Below are positions 36,066 to 44,896 of a stretch of 64,000 bases of DNA, piece after piece. This stretch comes from Paenibacillus lignilyticus (GTDB taxonomy: Bacteria > Bacillota > Bacilli > Paenibacillales > Paenibacillaceae): assembly GCF_017942085.1 (NCBI RefSeq), contig NZ_JAGKSP010000009.1, forward strand, positions 1 through 64,000, read 5' to 3'. Below the pieces are notes generated by a model that searched no databases, was not told the origin of the DNA, and was given only the letters and a program-made list of their open reading frames with translations. Positions within the stretch are counted from its first letter, which is position 1, and each line of letters opens with the position of its first letter. The translations under genes and the position numbers were made by a program.

Positions 36066-36764
36066 TTATTTTTTGATCATAGCTTCATTCATTTTTTCTT
36101 TGTGAATACTAATTGAATTCCGCCCTGTACTTATGATGCCTTCATTTGATAACTCTTGTAAAACTACGGATACGGCTTCTCTAGTAGCACCAATCATATT
36201 AGCAAGTTCCAGATGAGTGATGGACAGATCGTTTTTTTGATATCCATCATTGTCGATGCCAAATTTGGAGGATAATTTCGACAGGAAAAATAGAACTTTA
36301 CCTCGTAGATCTTTTGAGGAAATGATCTCCAACATTTCGTCCCGTTCCTTCAATCGTGTGCTTAACTCCTTCAGAATTCGTAGGATCAGTTCCGGATATT
36401 TTACTAATAAATTTTCGAAAGACTGTTTTGGAATCGAGCAAAAACATACGTCTTCAATGGCTTCAATATAATTCCCATGCGTCCCTAGTGAGAATGATTC
36501 ACTTTCACCGAACATGCTTCCCGGACTAAGTATACCGACAGTATATTGCTTTCCGGACGAATTTGTTTTATAGAGGCGCAGCTTACCTTCAATCACGAAT
36601 GACAAGACATTCCTTTCGCTCCCAGGTGTTTGAATAACCGTCTTTTTTTTCGGAAAATGAAAGTCCGTGATGGAAACTAATTGATCTAGTTCATTTAATA
36701 TTTCGCTTGGGAGTGACGCAAAAAGCTTGGACGACGATAATCGTAAATGGGATTGCATATTCAA
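36066..36764 (-). CDS. Crp/Fnr family transcriptional regulator (paralogue 1)
   Basis: 232 residues. The cyclic-nucleotide-binding-type beta roll (FVIEGKLRLYKTNSSGKQYTV, GSMFGESESFSLGT) lacks the Arg-Ser of true cAMP binders. The dimer helix is followed by a Crp-type winged helix, ITHLELANMIGATREAVSVV. No cluster of N-terminal cysteines like that of Fnr is present, so an iron-sulphur cluster is unlikely. It begins one base after the end of the second GerAB gene, so it is co-transcribed with the ger operon. It is about as similar to the other two paralogues as they are to one another. The TTG at 36764 or the ATG at 36758 may be the start. Confidence 0.88.
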   Translation of the reverse strand: MNMQSHLRLSSSKLFASLPSEILNELDQLVSITDFHFPKKKTVIQTPGSERNVLSFVIEGKLRLYKTNSSGKQYTVGILSPGSMFGESESFSLGTHGNYIEAIEDVCFCSIPKQSFENLLVKYPELILRILKELSTRLKERDEMLEIISSKDLRGKVLFFLSKLSSKFGIDNDGYQKNDLSITHLELANMIGATREAVSVVLQELSNEGIISTGRNSISIHKEKMNEAMIKK

Positions 36765-36765
36765 A

Positions 36766-37845
36766 TTACCCCCTATTCTTCTTAATCAAGGTCATCACTA
36801 TTAACACTAAGGGAAAAACGATACAGGGGAGCAATGAAGAAAGCGGATAGATTTTAGTTCCATACGTGAAGTGATCTGCGGTGCGAATATAGCTTTTAGA
36901 AGCATGTGCGAAGTAGAGGAGCCCTATCGCGAACAGAAACGGCTTCTTCTTGGAAATTCCAAATACGTGCCCTGCCACAAGCGTAAACACATATTGCATC
37001 ACTATAATATAGACCATCGTAAGAACCGTCCACAGCCCGATCAGAAGGATTTCGATCCGTTCCAAATATTCTCCTAATTTCACCAATTGAATCGTTGAAA
37101 AGAACGGGTACGTTGATGTTTCGATATAGTTAAATCCTAAAGAACTAAGAGTCAAATAGGAAATCATAACCAAGTAAAGAGCTGACATACACATTGCAAT
37201 GGTACAGGACGAGAAAATTTTGTTCTTATTTTCAACCCGCGACATGAGAAATCCAAACGTAATCATTTGCGAGAAGGTAAAGGTAAACAGATGCATACTT
37301 CCGATAACCATGTTCACCTTCGAGCTTTGGAGTTGAGGAAGAAAAGGATTCGTTTGAATTTCCGGAATAATAAACAAGCATGTGGCAAGAAAACCGATTA
37401 AAAAGAACGGGATGATGATGAGGTTTGTTCGCGCTAATGTACCGAGGCCGATATACACGGCATAGGTTGAACAAGCTGCGTAGACCAGTATTAGATAATC
37501 CGGTCGCGTATTTGGCAAAATCACAGTTGTATAGAACATGGATACTGCCCGAAAACCTCCCGAAGCGGTCTCCAAGTTACTAAGTAAATAGACACAGAGC
37601 AATACTTTGCTTGGCCACTTTCCGAGTAGCTTATCGCAAATTTCAGTCATATTGTGATTCGGGAACTGACGTTGAACGAACGTAATAATCGCTAATAATG
37701 TAATCCCGGCAACGAGATTGAAAACATTAGCAATCCATACATCCTGTTTCATTAGTTTGGCTTCGGTTAAAAACAAACTTTCGAAGCCTGCTATAAATCC
37801 GAATAACAAACAACTAAACTGAAGATGAGATATTTTCTCCTGCAC
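36766..37845 (-). CDS. spore germination permease, GerAB/GerKB family (second operon)
   Basis: 359 residues with about ten membrane helices of the endospore germination permease family. Family stretches are FPNHNMTEICDKLLGKWPSK near residue 63 and TYAVYIGLGTLARTNLIIIP near 130. As the B subunit it would bind the germinant. The operon order here is A, C, small protein, B, then the Crp/Fnr gene. It is more AT-rich and clearly diverged from the copy at 24.7 kb, so the two receptors probably answer to different germinants. Confidence 0.92.
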   Translation of the reverse strand: MQEKISHLQFSCLLFGFIAGFESLFLTEAKLMKQDVWIANVFNLVAGITLLAIITFVQRQFPNHNMTEICDKLLGKWPSKVLLCVYLLSNLETASGGFRAVSMFYTTVILPNTRPDYLILVYAACSTYAVYIGLGTLARTNLIIIPFFLIGFLATCLFIIPEIQTNPFLPQLQSSKVNMVIGSMHLFTFTFSQMITFGFLMSRVENKNKIFSSCTIAMCMSALYLVMISYLTLSSLGFNYIETSTYPFFSTIQLVKLGEYLERIEILLIGLWTVLTMVYIIVMQYVFTLVAGHVFGISKKKPFLFAIGLLYFAHASKSYIRTADHFTYGTKIYPLSSLLPCIVFPLVLIVMTLIKKNRG

Positions 37846-37863
37846 TTTTAGTTAATCCCTCCT

Positions 37864-38097
37864 TCACTTGCTCAATAGATGCCCAAAGATGTACTGGGAT
37901 AGCGGAGAAAATAAGGCGTTATTCAGAATTTCGACTGTTGGCCACTTTTTCCCGGTAAAAGGGGCGTAGTAGCCCGCGATGAATCCGCAAAGAAGCAACA
38001 TCGTTATGGCATCGGATAGCTTGCCTCGGTTGCGCAACAAAAAAAAATACACGACGCCATAACTAAGGGAGCTGACGAAAATAGCTGCATTAAACAT
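37864..38097 (-). CDS. small membrane protein in the ger operon
   Basis: 77 residues with two hydrophobic segments (about 4-22 and 31-45) and a polar C-terminus, AFSPLSQYIFGHLL-type. It fills the gap between the C and B genes exactly, its start being directly adjacent to the C gene's stop. Small two-helix proteins called GerD- or GerX-like D subunits occur in some ger operons of Bacillus and modulate receptor activity; this one could be such a D subunit. I cannot assign it to a known family by sequence. Confidence 0.7.
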   Translation of the reverse strand: MFNAAIFVSSLSYGVVYFFLLRNRGKLSDAITMLLLCGFIAGYYAPFTGKKWPTVEILNNALFSPLSQYIFGHLLSK

Positions 38098-39312
38098 TTA
38101 CGACTGCTCCTTTATGTATGTCGTCATACCCGATTTATCGAACAGAACGGTGACGTGAACTTGGATCGGAATCTTGGGGTAAAGAGTCTCCCAATCCTTT
38201 TGGATCGTTTTCCATGCTTGCGGATGATGCTGCATATAATAATCGGAGAACCCGAGAACGTCAATTTTCAAATCTTTTTGAAAATGCAGCAGACTCCTTC
38301 TTATTTTTTCCTCCAAATGATTAGAAGCCGCTTGCTCCATTTGTATAATGACGCTCGAATCGCCGACATCGATATCTTCATTCACGTCCTCCACGGATGC
38401 GCTGAATTTCAGATAAAGACTCAATTTCGGGCGTCCATTCTGAATGTCGCCGCTGATCTCCGAGTCTTTCTCATGGAATAATGCGGAAAATTTCAAACCG
38501 TCATTCGAATTGATCACTTCATTAAATTCCATTGTTCTCCAAAATCTATTTTTAGACAATGCGTTAAGAGTCAATACATCGTTTCCATCCACCCATCCCG
38601 CGAATTTCTGCTTGTAGATGATGGCCCCCCCGTTCAAAGACAGGAATTTTTTATCGCTTGTTTCTGAAGTGTTTACCTTGACCCTGCCGGACACAAACCC
38701 CCGATTGGGATTCTCAAATAAATCTACAAAATCTTTCAAAGTTAACGTTACTACCTGACCTGACAGTTTATTGTTGCGGACTTGACCAAGCAGATCATTG
38801 GGTAACAAATCACCAGACTCAGTAGCAAGCATCAGTTTATCCAAAGCTTGCCCTGGTGCGATAATCGGATAGGCTGTTATCCGAAATTCCCTCTTCCTTG
38901 TTAAGTAATCCACTACTTCGTATAAGGAATGTTTCGCGGCGCTCTCGCTGACGATAAAAAATTTATTATGCTGGAAAATCAAATTCTTCCCGACACGTGA
39001 CCGCATTTTTCTAGCCGCATCCAACGGGGTTTTCCCTGTGGCACTGGAAATCCATGGGCTAAGAGACGAGGTTTTTTCCTGGCTTGTATTCGAGGGCATG
39101 ATGCAAAAGGCGCTGAACGTATACTTTTTTGTTTCTTCATCAAAATCAATCGCTGCTGCCGTAACCAAAGCAATATCGCTGATTTCGTTTACATCCGGCG
39201 AGCACCCCCCTATCGAAACCATAAATAGGCACAATAAAATAAACCATACGCCCTTTTTCAGACTAATCCCATTCCTTACCTTGAAAATAATGAGATTGTC
39301 TTTTAGGCACAT
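38098..39312 (-). CDS. spore germination lipoprotein, GerAC/GerKC family (second operon)
   Basis: 404 residues. The lipobox SIGGC is at residue 37 after a long N-terminal stretch, so the signal peptide is longer than usual; the ATG at 39312 follows AAAGGAG and is well supported. After the Cys comes the family beginning DVNEISDIALVTAAAIDFDE, and the rest keeps the GerAC layout (FQHNKFFIVSESAAKHSLYE). The usual WDxxEI opening is reduced to PDVNEI. It overlaps the A gene by 50 bases. Confidence 0.9.
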   Translation of the reverse strand: MCLKDNLIIFKVRNGISLKKGVWFILLCLFMVSIGGCSPDVNEISDIALVTAAAIDFDEETKKYTFSAFCIMPSNTSQEKTSSLSPWISSATGKTPLDAARKMRSRVGKNLIFQHNKFFIVSESAAKHSLYEVVDYLTRKREFRITAYPIIAPGQALDKLMLATESGDLLPNDLLGQVRNNKLSGQVVTLTLKDFVDLFENPNRGFVSGRVKVNTSETSDKKFLSLNGGAIIYKQKFAGWVDGNDVLTLNALSKNRFWRTMEFNEVINSNDGLKFSALFHEKDSEISGDIQNGRPKLSLYLKFSASVEDVNEDIDVGDSSVIIQMEQAASNHLEEKIRRSLLHFQKDLKIDVLGFSDYYMQHHPQAWKTIQKDWETLYPKIPIQVHVTVLFDKSGMTTYIKEQS

Positions 39313-40756
39313 TTGACCCGCTCCTTTCGCGCTTGAATCCTCCTCTATACCTGACCGGGGGCAAGAAGATTTTCATAATCGTATTCCGAATCCCTTCTGA
39401 TCCAATTGGGTCAAGAAACAATACACCGCAAAATCGCAAGGAGCATGCGTGGAAAATAACCATGAACATGCCTACGGATAATCCAAACATACCTGTAAGG
39501 GCGGTTAGAAACATCAATGGGAAACGCAACAAGCGAAGTGATATTGCCGTACTGTAGGATGGAATTGTAAAAGAAGCTATTCCCGTCATTGCGACAACAA
39601 TCACCATCGGACGCGAAACGATACCCGATTGTACGGCAGCTTCGCCAATGATGAGCGCTCCTACAATGCTGACAGATTGTCCCATAATGCGCGGCAGACG
39701 CATACTAGCTTCTCGCAGCACCTCGAAAGCGACCTCCATGATCAAGGCTTCTATAAAGGTAGGAAAGGGAATCCCCGCCTTCGCTGAAAGAAACGTCATT
39801 AACAATGGCGTGGGAATCATTTCGAGATGGAACGTAGTCAATGCAATATAAAATGAAGGACCAATTAGTGATACAAACAACGTAATGAGTCGGATAATAC
39901 GCAAGAAATTAGCGAAATAAAACCGTTCAAATTGGTCTTCGCTAGGATGCAGCATTTCAAAAAACGTACTTGGGGCGATAAGAGCATTCGGCGTGCCATC
40001 TACCATAATGACGATCTTACCTCTATTCATCGCCGTAACGATCCGATCAGGTCTTTCCGAATTCAATAGCTGAGGAAATGGCGAGAACGTGCTATCTTGA
40101 ATCCATTCTTCGATTTGTGTGCTGTCCGACAGCACATCTATTCGAATGGAATCCATTCTGTGGCACAGTTCATTTAACACCCTGAAATCAACACGATCGC
40201 CGAGATAAAGGAGCATCACCTTCGTTTGACTCTCTTGGCCGATCAGAAACGATTTCGCTTTCAGATCCTGCGATTTCATACGACGTAAAACCATGCCCAA
40301 GTTTTTTTGCAAGTCCTCGGTGAAACCTTCGCGAGGGCCGCGGATGTTAAGTTCGATCTGCGGCTCATCGATTGCCCGCGTCTCGAAGCCCGGCAATTTG
40401 ACCGCGTAAGCTTCTATATGCCCTTCTATTAACAAAACGAAATTGGCATCCGCTAAATGACTTACGATCTCATCTATCTCTGTGATAATGTTGACGTTAC
40501 CTAATGTATGTAATGAATCCAGTACAATTTCTCTTGCAGGTCCGCTGTTCATTCGTAAATCCATATTCATTTTTCGGATGATTTGTTGGTTTAACCGATT
40601 TTCGTCCACAAGCGAATTCAAATACACAATAATGGCTTCGTCGCCCGTATCCTTGTCGCCAAGGTTACGGAACAAAAACAATTCGTTTCCAGTATAAAGG
40701 CGTTTCAATTCTTGCAGATTCAGGGAGGCAGACGCAAGCAATGGTACATGACTCAT
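39263..40756 (-). CDS. spore germination protein, GerAA/GerKA family (second operon)
   Basis: About 497 residues. The N-terminal soluble domain has GDEAIIVYLNSLVDENRLNQ, IRGPREGFTEDLQKNL and STFSPFPQLLNSERPDRIV. The membrane part shows PFPTFIEALIMEVAFEVLRE and VGALIIGEAAVQSGIVSRPM, as expected for the channel-forming A subunit. The ATG at 40756 is preferred, with AGGAAG eight bases upstream, over the TTG at 40762. It is the first gene of the second ger operon. Confidence 0.93.
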   Translation of the reverse strand: MSHVPLLASASLNLQELKRLYTGNELFLFRNLGDKDTGDEAIIVYLNSLVDENRLNQQIIRKMNMDLRMNSGPAREIVLDSLHTLGNVNIITEIDEIVSHLADANFVLLIEGHIEAYAVKLPGFETRAIDEPQIELNIRGPREGFTEDLQKNLGMVLRRMKSQDLKAKSFLIGQESQTKVMLLYLGDRVDFRVLNELCHRMDSIRIDVLSDSTQIEEWIQDSTFSPFPQLLNSERPDRIVTAMNRGKIVIMVDGTPNALIAPSTFFEMLHPSEDQFERFYFANFLRIIRLITLFVSLIGPSFYIALTTFHLEMIPTPLLMTFLSAKAGIPFPTFIEALIMEVAFEVLREASMRLPRIMGQSVSIVGALIIGEAAVQSGIVSRPMVIVVAMTGIASFTIPSYSTAISLRLLRFPLMFLTALTGMFGLSVGMFMVIFHACSLRFCGVLFLDPIGSEGIRNTIMKIFLPPVRYRGGFKRERSGSNVPKRQSHYFQGKEWD

Positions 40757-40948
40757 TTCCAATTCTTCCTTTCTTTATCACCTCCAGTATGTCCTTGTTG
40801 TGATATTTGATTCGTATCGCCCATGTCAGCATAGGATGCTGCCTGCATGACCCCGATAAAAAGCGGCATTATGCCAAAGGATATTTGTACGACAGGCGAA
40901 TAAGGAACTACGATTACAGCAGGTAAGCATCATTCTTGATCTAATCCG

Positions 40949-40986
40949 AAAAAGCCGGCTGCCCAAAATAGGACAGTCGGCTTTTT
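40949..40986. terminator. bidirectional terminator
   Basis: AAAAAGCCG and CGGCTTTTT arms with additional pairing inside, T-runs on both sides. It lies 28 bases after the end of the 41.0 kb gene. Confidence 0.8.
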
Positions 40987-41013
40987 CGCTTTCAGGACTA
41001 TCTGTTAGTCCGG

Positions 41014-41349
41014 TTACTCCGGGTAATTAGAAGGCAAATAATGAATGTCGTGGCTGCTCCTGATTCTTAAGATTCTTTCGGCCTTATTGTAATGAACGTC
41101 ACCATCGCCCGTATAAAACCACGTTTTCTGCTGACGCCCGTCATCAAGATCGTCGAAAATAAACACATTCAGTTCTTGTTTCCACTTAAGCAACTCGGCC
41201 ATTTCCTTTGCCATCTCCGCCGGTAGATGAGCGGTTATCAGCGATCCACCCTTATCCTGAGCCTTCAATTCATACTGAATTTGCGGATTAGCGTCTGAAT
41301 CTACGAACGTACGTCCGCCTACGGCATGCTTGATCAAAAATCTGGCCAT
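41014..41349 (-). CDS. hypothetical protein next to pirin
   Basis: 111 residues, soluble, beginning MARFLIKHAVGGRTFVDSDA with no signal peptide. The middle is helical (LPAEMAKEMAELLKWKQELN), the end is beta-like and closes with HDIHYLPSNYPE. I do not recognise a family. AAGGAGGAGCCGTA gives a strong ribosome-binding site, and it starts 12 bases after the pirin stop, so it is certainly real and co-translated with pirin. A partner or stabilising role is possible but only inferred from position. Confidence 0.72.
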   Translation of the reverse strand: MARFLIKHAVGGRTFVDSDANPQIQYELKAQDKGGSLITAHLPAEMAKEMAELLKWKQELNVFIFDDLDDGRQQKTWFYTGDGDVHYNKAERILRIRSSHDIHYLPSNYPE

Positions 41350-41361
41350 TACGGCTCCTCC

Positions 41362-42087
41362 TTAGGGCAAGTCGATCAACATAAAAAAAGTTTCGTCTGC
41401 TTCGTGATCGCCTACAAGCTTCAACGCCGTTTCGTTCACGATACGCGCAGAATCCCGTCTGGAAAGTAATATCGTTGCATCCTTCTCGTCCGCTACCTTT
41501 AGCCGTCCTTCAATGACGAACAAAAACACCTTTCTTCCCGGTTGTTGTTTAAACGTTACGTTCGTGCCTGCTTTCAGTTTACTCAGATATACGGTCATAT
41601 CCTGGTACAACTTCGCGACTGAATTTTCGACTGAATCGCTTGAAGCGATCGGCAGCAACCCGCCAGAGAGCGACTCCGGATCAAAACTCGTCGTCTCATA
41701 AGAAGGCTCAAGTCCTCGTTGTTCAGGATCAAACCAAAGTTGAAGCAGCGTGACATCTTCGGTATCGGATGGATTATGTTCGGTATGCACCACTCCGGTA
41801 CCGGCCGACATGCGTTGTACAGCGCCAAACTTCGTTACCATCACGTTACCTAAGTTGTCCTCGTGACGGAGATCTCCATCGAGGACAATCGATAATATCT
41901 CCATATCACTATGTGGATGTGCCCCAAATCCGCGCTTTGGAGAAATCGTATCATCGTTCAAGATACGCATCGGTCCAAAAGCGGTATTCTCTTCATCAAA
42001 GTAATTCCCGAACGAGAAGCTATGGCTGCTTCTCAGCCAGCCAAGATCGAATGAGTGTCTCGACTCTGCCGGATACACGTAAATCAC
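41362..42087 (-). CDS. pirin family protein
   Basis: 241 residues, a bicupin. The metal-binding His and Glu are in GFGAHPHSDMEILSIVLDG and VVHTEHNPSD. Pirins bind iron in the first cupin; bacterial members may cleave quercetin or act as redox sensors. The second half (PGRKVFLFVIEGRLKV) lacks metal ligands, as is usual. It starts at GTG 42087, eight bases after GGGAG. It makes an operon with the 41.0 kb gene. A 25-codon fragment of a second pirin is buried at 31.4 kb. Confidence 0.9.
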   Translation of the reverse strand: MIYVYPAESRHSFDLGWLRSSHSFSFGNYFDEENTAFGPMRILNDDTISPKRGFGAHPHSDMEILSIVLDGDLRHEDNLGNVMVTKFGAVQRMSAGTGVVHTEHNPSDTEDVTLLQLWFDPEQRGLEPSYETTSFDPESLSGGLLPIASSDSVENSVAKLYQDMTVYLSKLKAGTNVTFKQQPGRKVFLFVIEGRLKVADEKDATILLSRRDSARIVNETALKLVGDHEADETFFMLIDLP

Positions 42088-42187
42088 TATATCGTCTCCC
42101 TTATACTTTTATTTCAATTAAAGCGAATTCTCCAGCAATTCATCGTAGATGAAAGCTTGATTTATACTTTGGTCTGCCGGGATATGA

Positions 42188-42229
42188 AAATCAGGCAGGG
42201 AGCTGTACACAGACTCCTCTGCCTGATTT
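42188..42229 (-). terminator. terminator of the monooxygenase-SDR operon
   Basis: An 11-bp stem AAATCAGGCAG/CTGCCTGATTT plus inner pairs, 23 bases after the SDR gene, followed on the minus strand by TTTTCAT. Confidence 0.72.
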
Positions 42230-42251
42230 GAAAACGAAGCTTATCCGACGA

Positions 42252-42998
42252 TCAAATTTGGGCTATTCCGCCATCCACGAACAATTCGACGCCATTTACA
42301 TAACTGCTTTCCTCCGAGGCTAGGAACATCACGGCGTTGGCGATTTCCTCCGTCTTACCCACGCGGCTCAGCGGAACGGTATTCTTAGCGGACTCAAGGA
42401 CTTGATCAAGCGCTTCACCAAATAGATCGTCATAGGCTGGCGTGTGGACCATGCCTGGACTAAGGACATTGATTCGTATTCCGGTGCCTTTCAAGTCCAT
42501 AATCCAGTTCCTCACCATCTGGCGAAGAGCTGCCTTTGTTCCACCGTAAACGCTAAATCCTGCGTCGCCGATCGTGCCCGCCGTAGATCCGGTCAAGATG
42601 ATTGTGCCCGTCTGGTTCGGAAACAGCGGCAAAGCTTTTTGGACGCTAAACAGAGTACCCTTTACATTTACGTCGAAGGTGGTCCGGTACTGCTCTTCCG
42701 TAATTTGACCCAAGGGCAGGATGCTACCAAGTCCAGCGTTTGCGAAGAGAATGTCCAAATGTCCTTTCTCCTGTTTGACCGTTTCAAATAGTTTATCCAG
42801 ATCATCCAGATTAGACACGTCGCCTTGAACGCCAGTAATTCGTTCACCAATCAATTTCACTGCTGCGTCCAGCTCGCTTTGTCTACGGCCGGTAATGAAG
42901 ACATGCGCTCCTTCCGCAACGAATCGTTGTGCTGTCGTAAGCCCGATGCCGCTTGTTCCTCCGGTGACGACCACGACTTTACCTTCAAATTTCCCCAT
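42252..42998 (-). CDS. SDR family NAD(P)-dependent oxidoreductase
   Basis: About 248 residues. The cofactor site VVVVTGGTSGIGLTTAQRFV, LFANAGLGSILPL, the catalytic Ser in IILTGSTAGTIGD and the YGGTKAA pair are all present, and the end SYVNGVELFVDGGIAQI is typical of classical SDRs. Substrate unknown; the sequence resembles quinone- and ketone-reducing members. ATG 42998 (MGKFEGKVVVVT) fits the family better than the upstream ATG at 43016. It follows the monooxygenase gene by about 22-40 bases and shares its promoter. Confidence 0.88.
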   Translation of the reverse strand: MGKFEGKVVVVTGGTSGIGLTTAQRFVAEGAHVFITGRRQSELDAAVKLIGERITGVQGDVSNLDDLDKLFETVKQEKGHLDILFANAGLGSILPLGQITEEQYRTTFDVNVKGTLFSVQKALPLFPNQTGTIILTGSTAGTIGDAGFSVYGGTKAALRQMVRNWIMDLKGTGIRINVLSPGMVHTPAYDDLFGEALDQVLESAKNTVPLSRVGKTEEIANAVMFLASEESSYVNGVELFVDGGIAQI

Positions 42999-43038
42999 GT
43001 GATAGATCACTCCCATAATATCGTTTTATCTACTGTCT

Positions 43039-43368
43039 TTAGGCGTTCGTTATTTGACTGCCCCATTCGCCCTTCGGTTCTAGCCAACTGACGCTTCTAT
43101 CAACGATTAAATCGCCCAATGTTCCTTCGTAATCCTTGCGATATGGCTTTGTAAATTCTTCCGCAAGCCAGCTATCTCTCGTGCCTTGCCATGTTTCATA
43201 AATAACCAAATCATCCGGCTGATCCAGGTCATCGGAAACAATGGCGCTGATGAATGCTTTCTCGGATGACATTTCCTCGATAAGGGATGATAACTCCTTG
43301 CGGAATTCTTCTTTTTTCCCCGGTTTAGCTTTAAATCGAATATTCAGTTGGACTTGTTGATTGGACAT
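43039..43368 (-). CDS. antibiotic biosynthesis monooxygenase domain protein
   Basis: 109 residues with the ferredoxin-like dimeric fold of ABM proteins: VQLNIRFKAKPGKKEEFRKE, FISAIVSDDLDQPDDLVIYE and TWQGTRDSWLAEEFTKPY. Members without cofactors oxidise quinols or polyketides (YgiN, ActVA-Orf6); others degrade haem. No haem-contacting residues stand out. AGGGGGAGTTACC precedes the ATG. It is the first gene of a two-gene unit with the SDR, under a promoter with a GTAA-N6-TTAC site. Confidence 0.85.
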   Translation of the reverse strand: MSNQQVQLNIRFKAKPGKKEEFRKELSSLIEEMSSEKAFISAIVSDDLDQPDDLVIYETWQGTRDSWLAEEFTKPYRKDYEGTLGDLIVDRSVSWLEPKGEWGSQITNA

Positions 43369-43489
43369 GGTAACTCCCCCTATAACATTGTTTTTTTGAA
43401 TCCTATCTTTGACCGCGTTATTATTTACTTAATGGTTCACGCTAATACTTTGCGGCGGCGGCTCCTTCGGTACTCCAAAGGATGAAGTA

Positions 43490-43532
43490 ATCATAACTCT
43501 AAACAAATAATTTCTCAGTAATATAGATTACT
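43490..43532 (-). promoter_or_regulatory. Crp/Fnr-type site and promoter of the monooxygenase-SDR operon
   Basis: AGTAATATAGATTACT at 43517-43532 is a perfect palindrome in its 6-base arms. On the minus strand TATGAT (43495-43490) begins exactly 29.5 bp from its centre, the spacing of a class II activator site. The start codon of the monooxygenase is 120 bases further. Confidence 0.75.
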
Positions 43533-43580
43533 TGAGCAGCCTGCAAACGAAGGAGAATTATGCCAATAGAAGCAGAAAAA

Positions 43581-44282
43581 TCAAGACAGCTCTTCCATGG
43601 CTTTTTCGATATCAATCATGACCGTTCTTCGGCTTGTAGCGAGAATCCCCTCGTTCGAAAGCTCTTGTAATACAAGCGATACCGCTTCTCTTGTAGCGCC
43701 GATCATATTAGCCAATTCCTGATGAGTCAGCGGGATATCTATTTTGCGATACCCGTTTTCTTCCACGCTGAATTTTTTTGAAAGCCGGTTGAGAAAGTAA
43801 AGCACTTTACCTCGAAGATCTCTAAAAACAAGTTTTTCTACTAATTCATCCTGATCTCGCAATCTCGTACTCATTTCCGATAAGAATCGCAAAGTGAGTT
43901 CCGAATATTTGCTTAGAAGCGGCTCGAATTGTTCGGATGGAATCGAGTAAATCATCGTTTCTTCCATGGTTTCCACGTAAGTTCCGCTTGTGCCTAGAGA
44001 GAACGATTCGACTTCGCCAAACATCCCGCCCTCGCTAAGAATGCAAACTGTATATTGTTTGCCAGCCGAATTGGTTTTATATAAACGAAGCTTGCCAGTG
44101 ATGACGAAAAACAAGCCGTTCCTCTGGTTATCCGGTGTTTGGATAATGGAGTTCTTAGGCAGCGTATTGACGTTCGCCCCCTTAGTCAACTGATCGATTT
44201 CATGGATAATTTCCACTGGGAGCGACTCAAATATTTTAATTTGCGACAATAGTGACAACCTGGGATTTTCAATTCTATTCAT
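43581..44282 (-). CDS. Crp/Fnr family transcriptional regulator (paralogue 2)
   Basis: 233 residues. Beta roll FVITGKLRLYKTNSAGKQYT and GGMFGEVESFSLGTSGTYVE, dimer helix, then the winged helix LTHQELANMIGATREAVSLV. It contains hardly any cysteines (one in VCILSEG), so an Fnr-like cluster is excluded; the effector pocket lacks the cAMP signature. The recognition helix keeps TRE of Crp but has Val where Crp has Arg185. Start ATG 44282 has AGGAGG eight bases upstream. Its own promoter has a GTAA-N6-TTAC site, so it probably regulates itself. Confidence 0.9.
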   Translation of the reverse strand: MNRIENPRLSLLSQIKIFESLPVEIIHEIDQLTKGANVNTLPKNSIIQTPDNQRNGLFFVITGKLRLYKTNSAGKQYTVCILSEGGMFGEVESFSLGTSGTYVETMEETMIYSIPSEQFEPLLSKYSELTLRFLSEMSTRLRDQDELVEKLVFRDLRGKVLYFLNRLSKKFSVEENGYRKIDIPLTHQELANMIGATREAVSLVLQELSNEGILATSRRTVMIDIEKAMEELS

Positions 44283-44308
44283 TATTCATCCCTCCTTGTT
44301 ATGTGTCC

Positions 44309-44351
44309 ATCTTAGTTCAGCATGCAACATATATCTGTAATCTAACTTACG
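44309..44351 (-). promoter_or_regulatory. Crp/Fnr-type site and promoter of the paralogue 2 gene
   Basis: TGTAATCTAACTTACG at 44336-44351. On the minus strand a TAAGAT hexamer (44314-44309) begins 29.5 bp from the centre. The leader is only about 20 bases and contains the ribosome-binding site. Confidence 0.68.
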
Positions 44352-44362
44352 GACGAACGATA

Positions 44363-44836
44363 TCATAAATCCAACCGGTAAAGTAATGAGTCCCGATCCG
44401 GATAGTCATAAGTAACCGGCAGGTCATGTTTGGATATTTCCTTAAACCCGTTCTTTTCATAAAAGCGATGCGATCGAGTTGCGATGGAAGGCGTATCTAG
44501 GATAATCGTCTTTATATCCCTCTGCTTCGCATAAATGACTGCTTCATTAAATAGTCCAATCGAACATGCCTTGCCCCGATATTCGTTATAAATAAAAAAC
44601 TTCTTCAAGATGTAAAGATCTTCCGTTAGTCGCTGCAATCCAATCGATCCGATTACGTTTCCGCCTTCATTCAAAGCGACCCAGAAGTTTCCTCCGTTAG
44701 CCAAGTAATGCGTTGGAATGTCAAGAATATCGGACTGTTCCTCGATGTCGATATTCAAATGAAATTCCGAATTTTGAACATACAGAATCAGATCGATAAT
44801 CTCATTTTTATATTTCGCATCATACGTTTTAAACAT
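44363..44836 (-). CDS. GNAT family N-acetyltransferase
   Basis: 157 residues. Motif A, where acetyl-CoA binds, reads ILKKFFIYNEYRGKACSIGL, with RGKACS in place of the usual R/Q-x-x-G-x-G/A. Motif B is FYEKNGFKEISKHDL. The acceptor substrate cannot be told. A GGAGAAACAC lies upstream of the ATG. It lies between the flavoenzyme gene and Crp/Fnr paralogue 2 on the same strand, and the operator of paralogue 2 lies immediately beyond its stop codon. Confidence 0.82.
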   Translation of the reverse strand: MFKTYDAKYKNEIIDLILYVQNSEFHLNIDIEEQSDILDIPTHYLANGGNFWVALNEGGNVIGSIGLQRLTEDLYILKKFFIYNEYRGKACSIGLFNEAVIYAKQRDIKTIILDTPSIATRSHRFYEKNGFKEISKHDLPVTYDYPDRDSLLYRLDL

Positions 44837-44896
44837 TCTTCCGTGTTTCTCCTCCGTTCTCCCGCCAATTCGGCGCTTTGTTTATTGTCTTGACGA

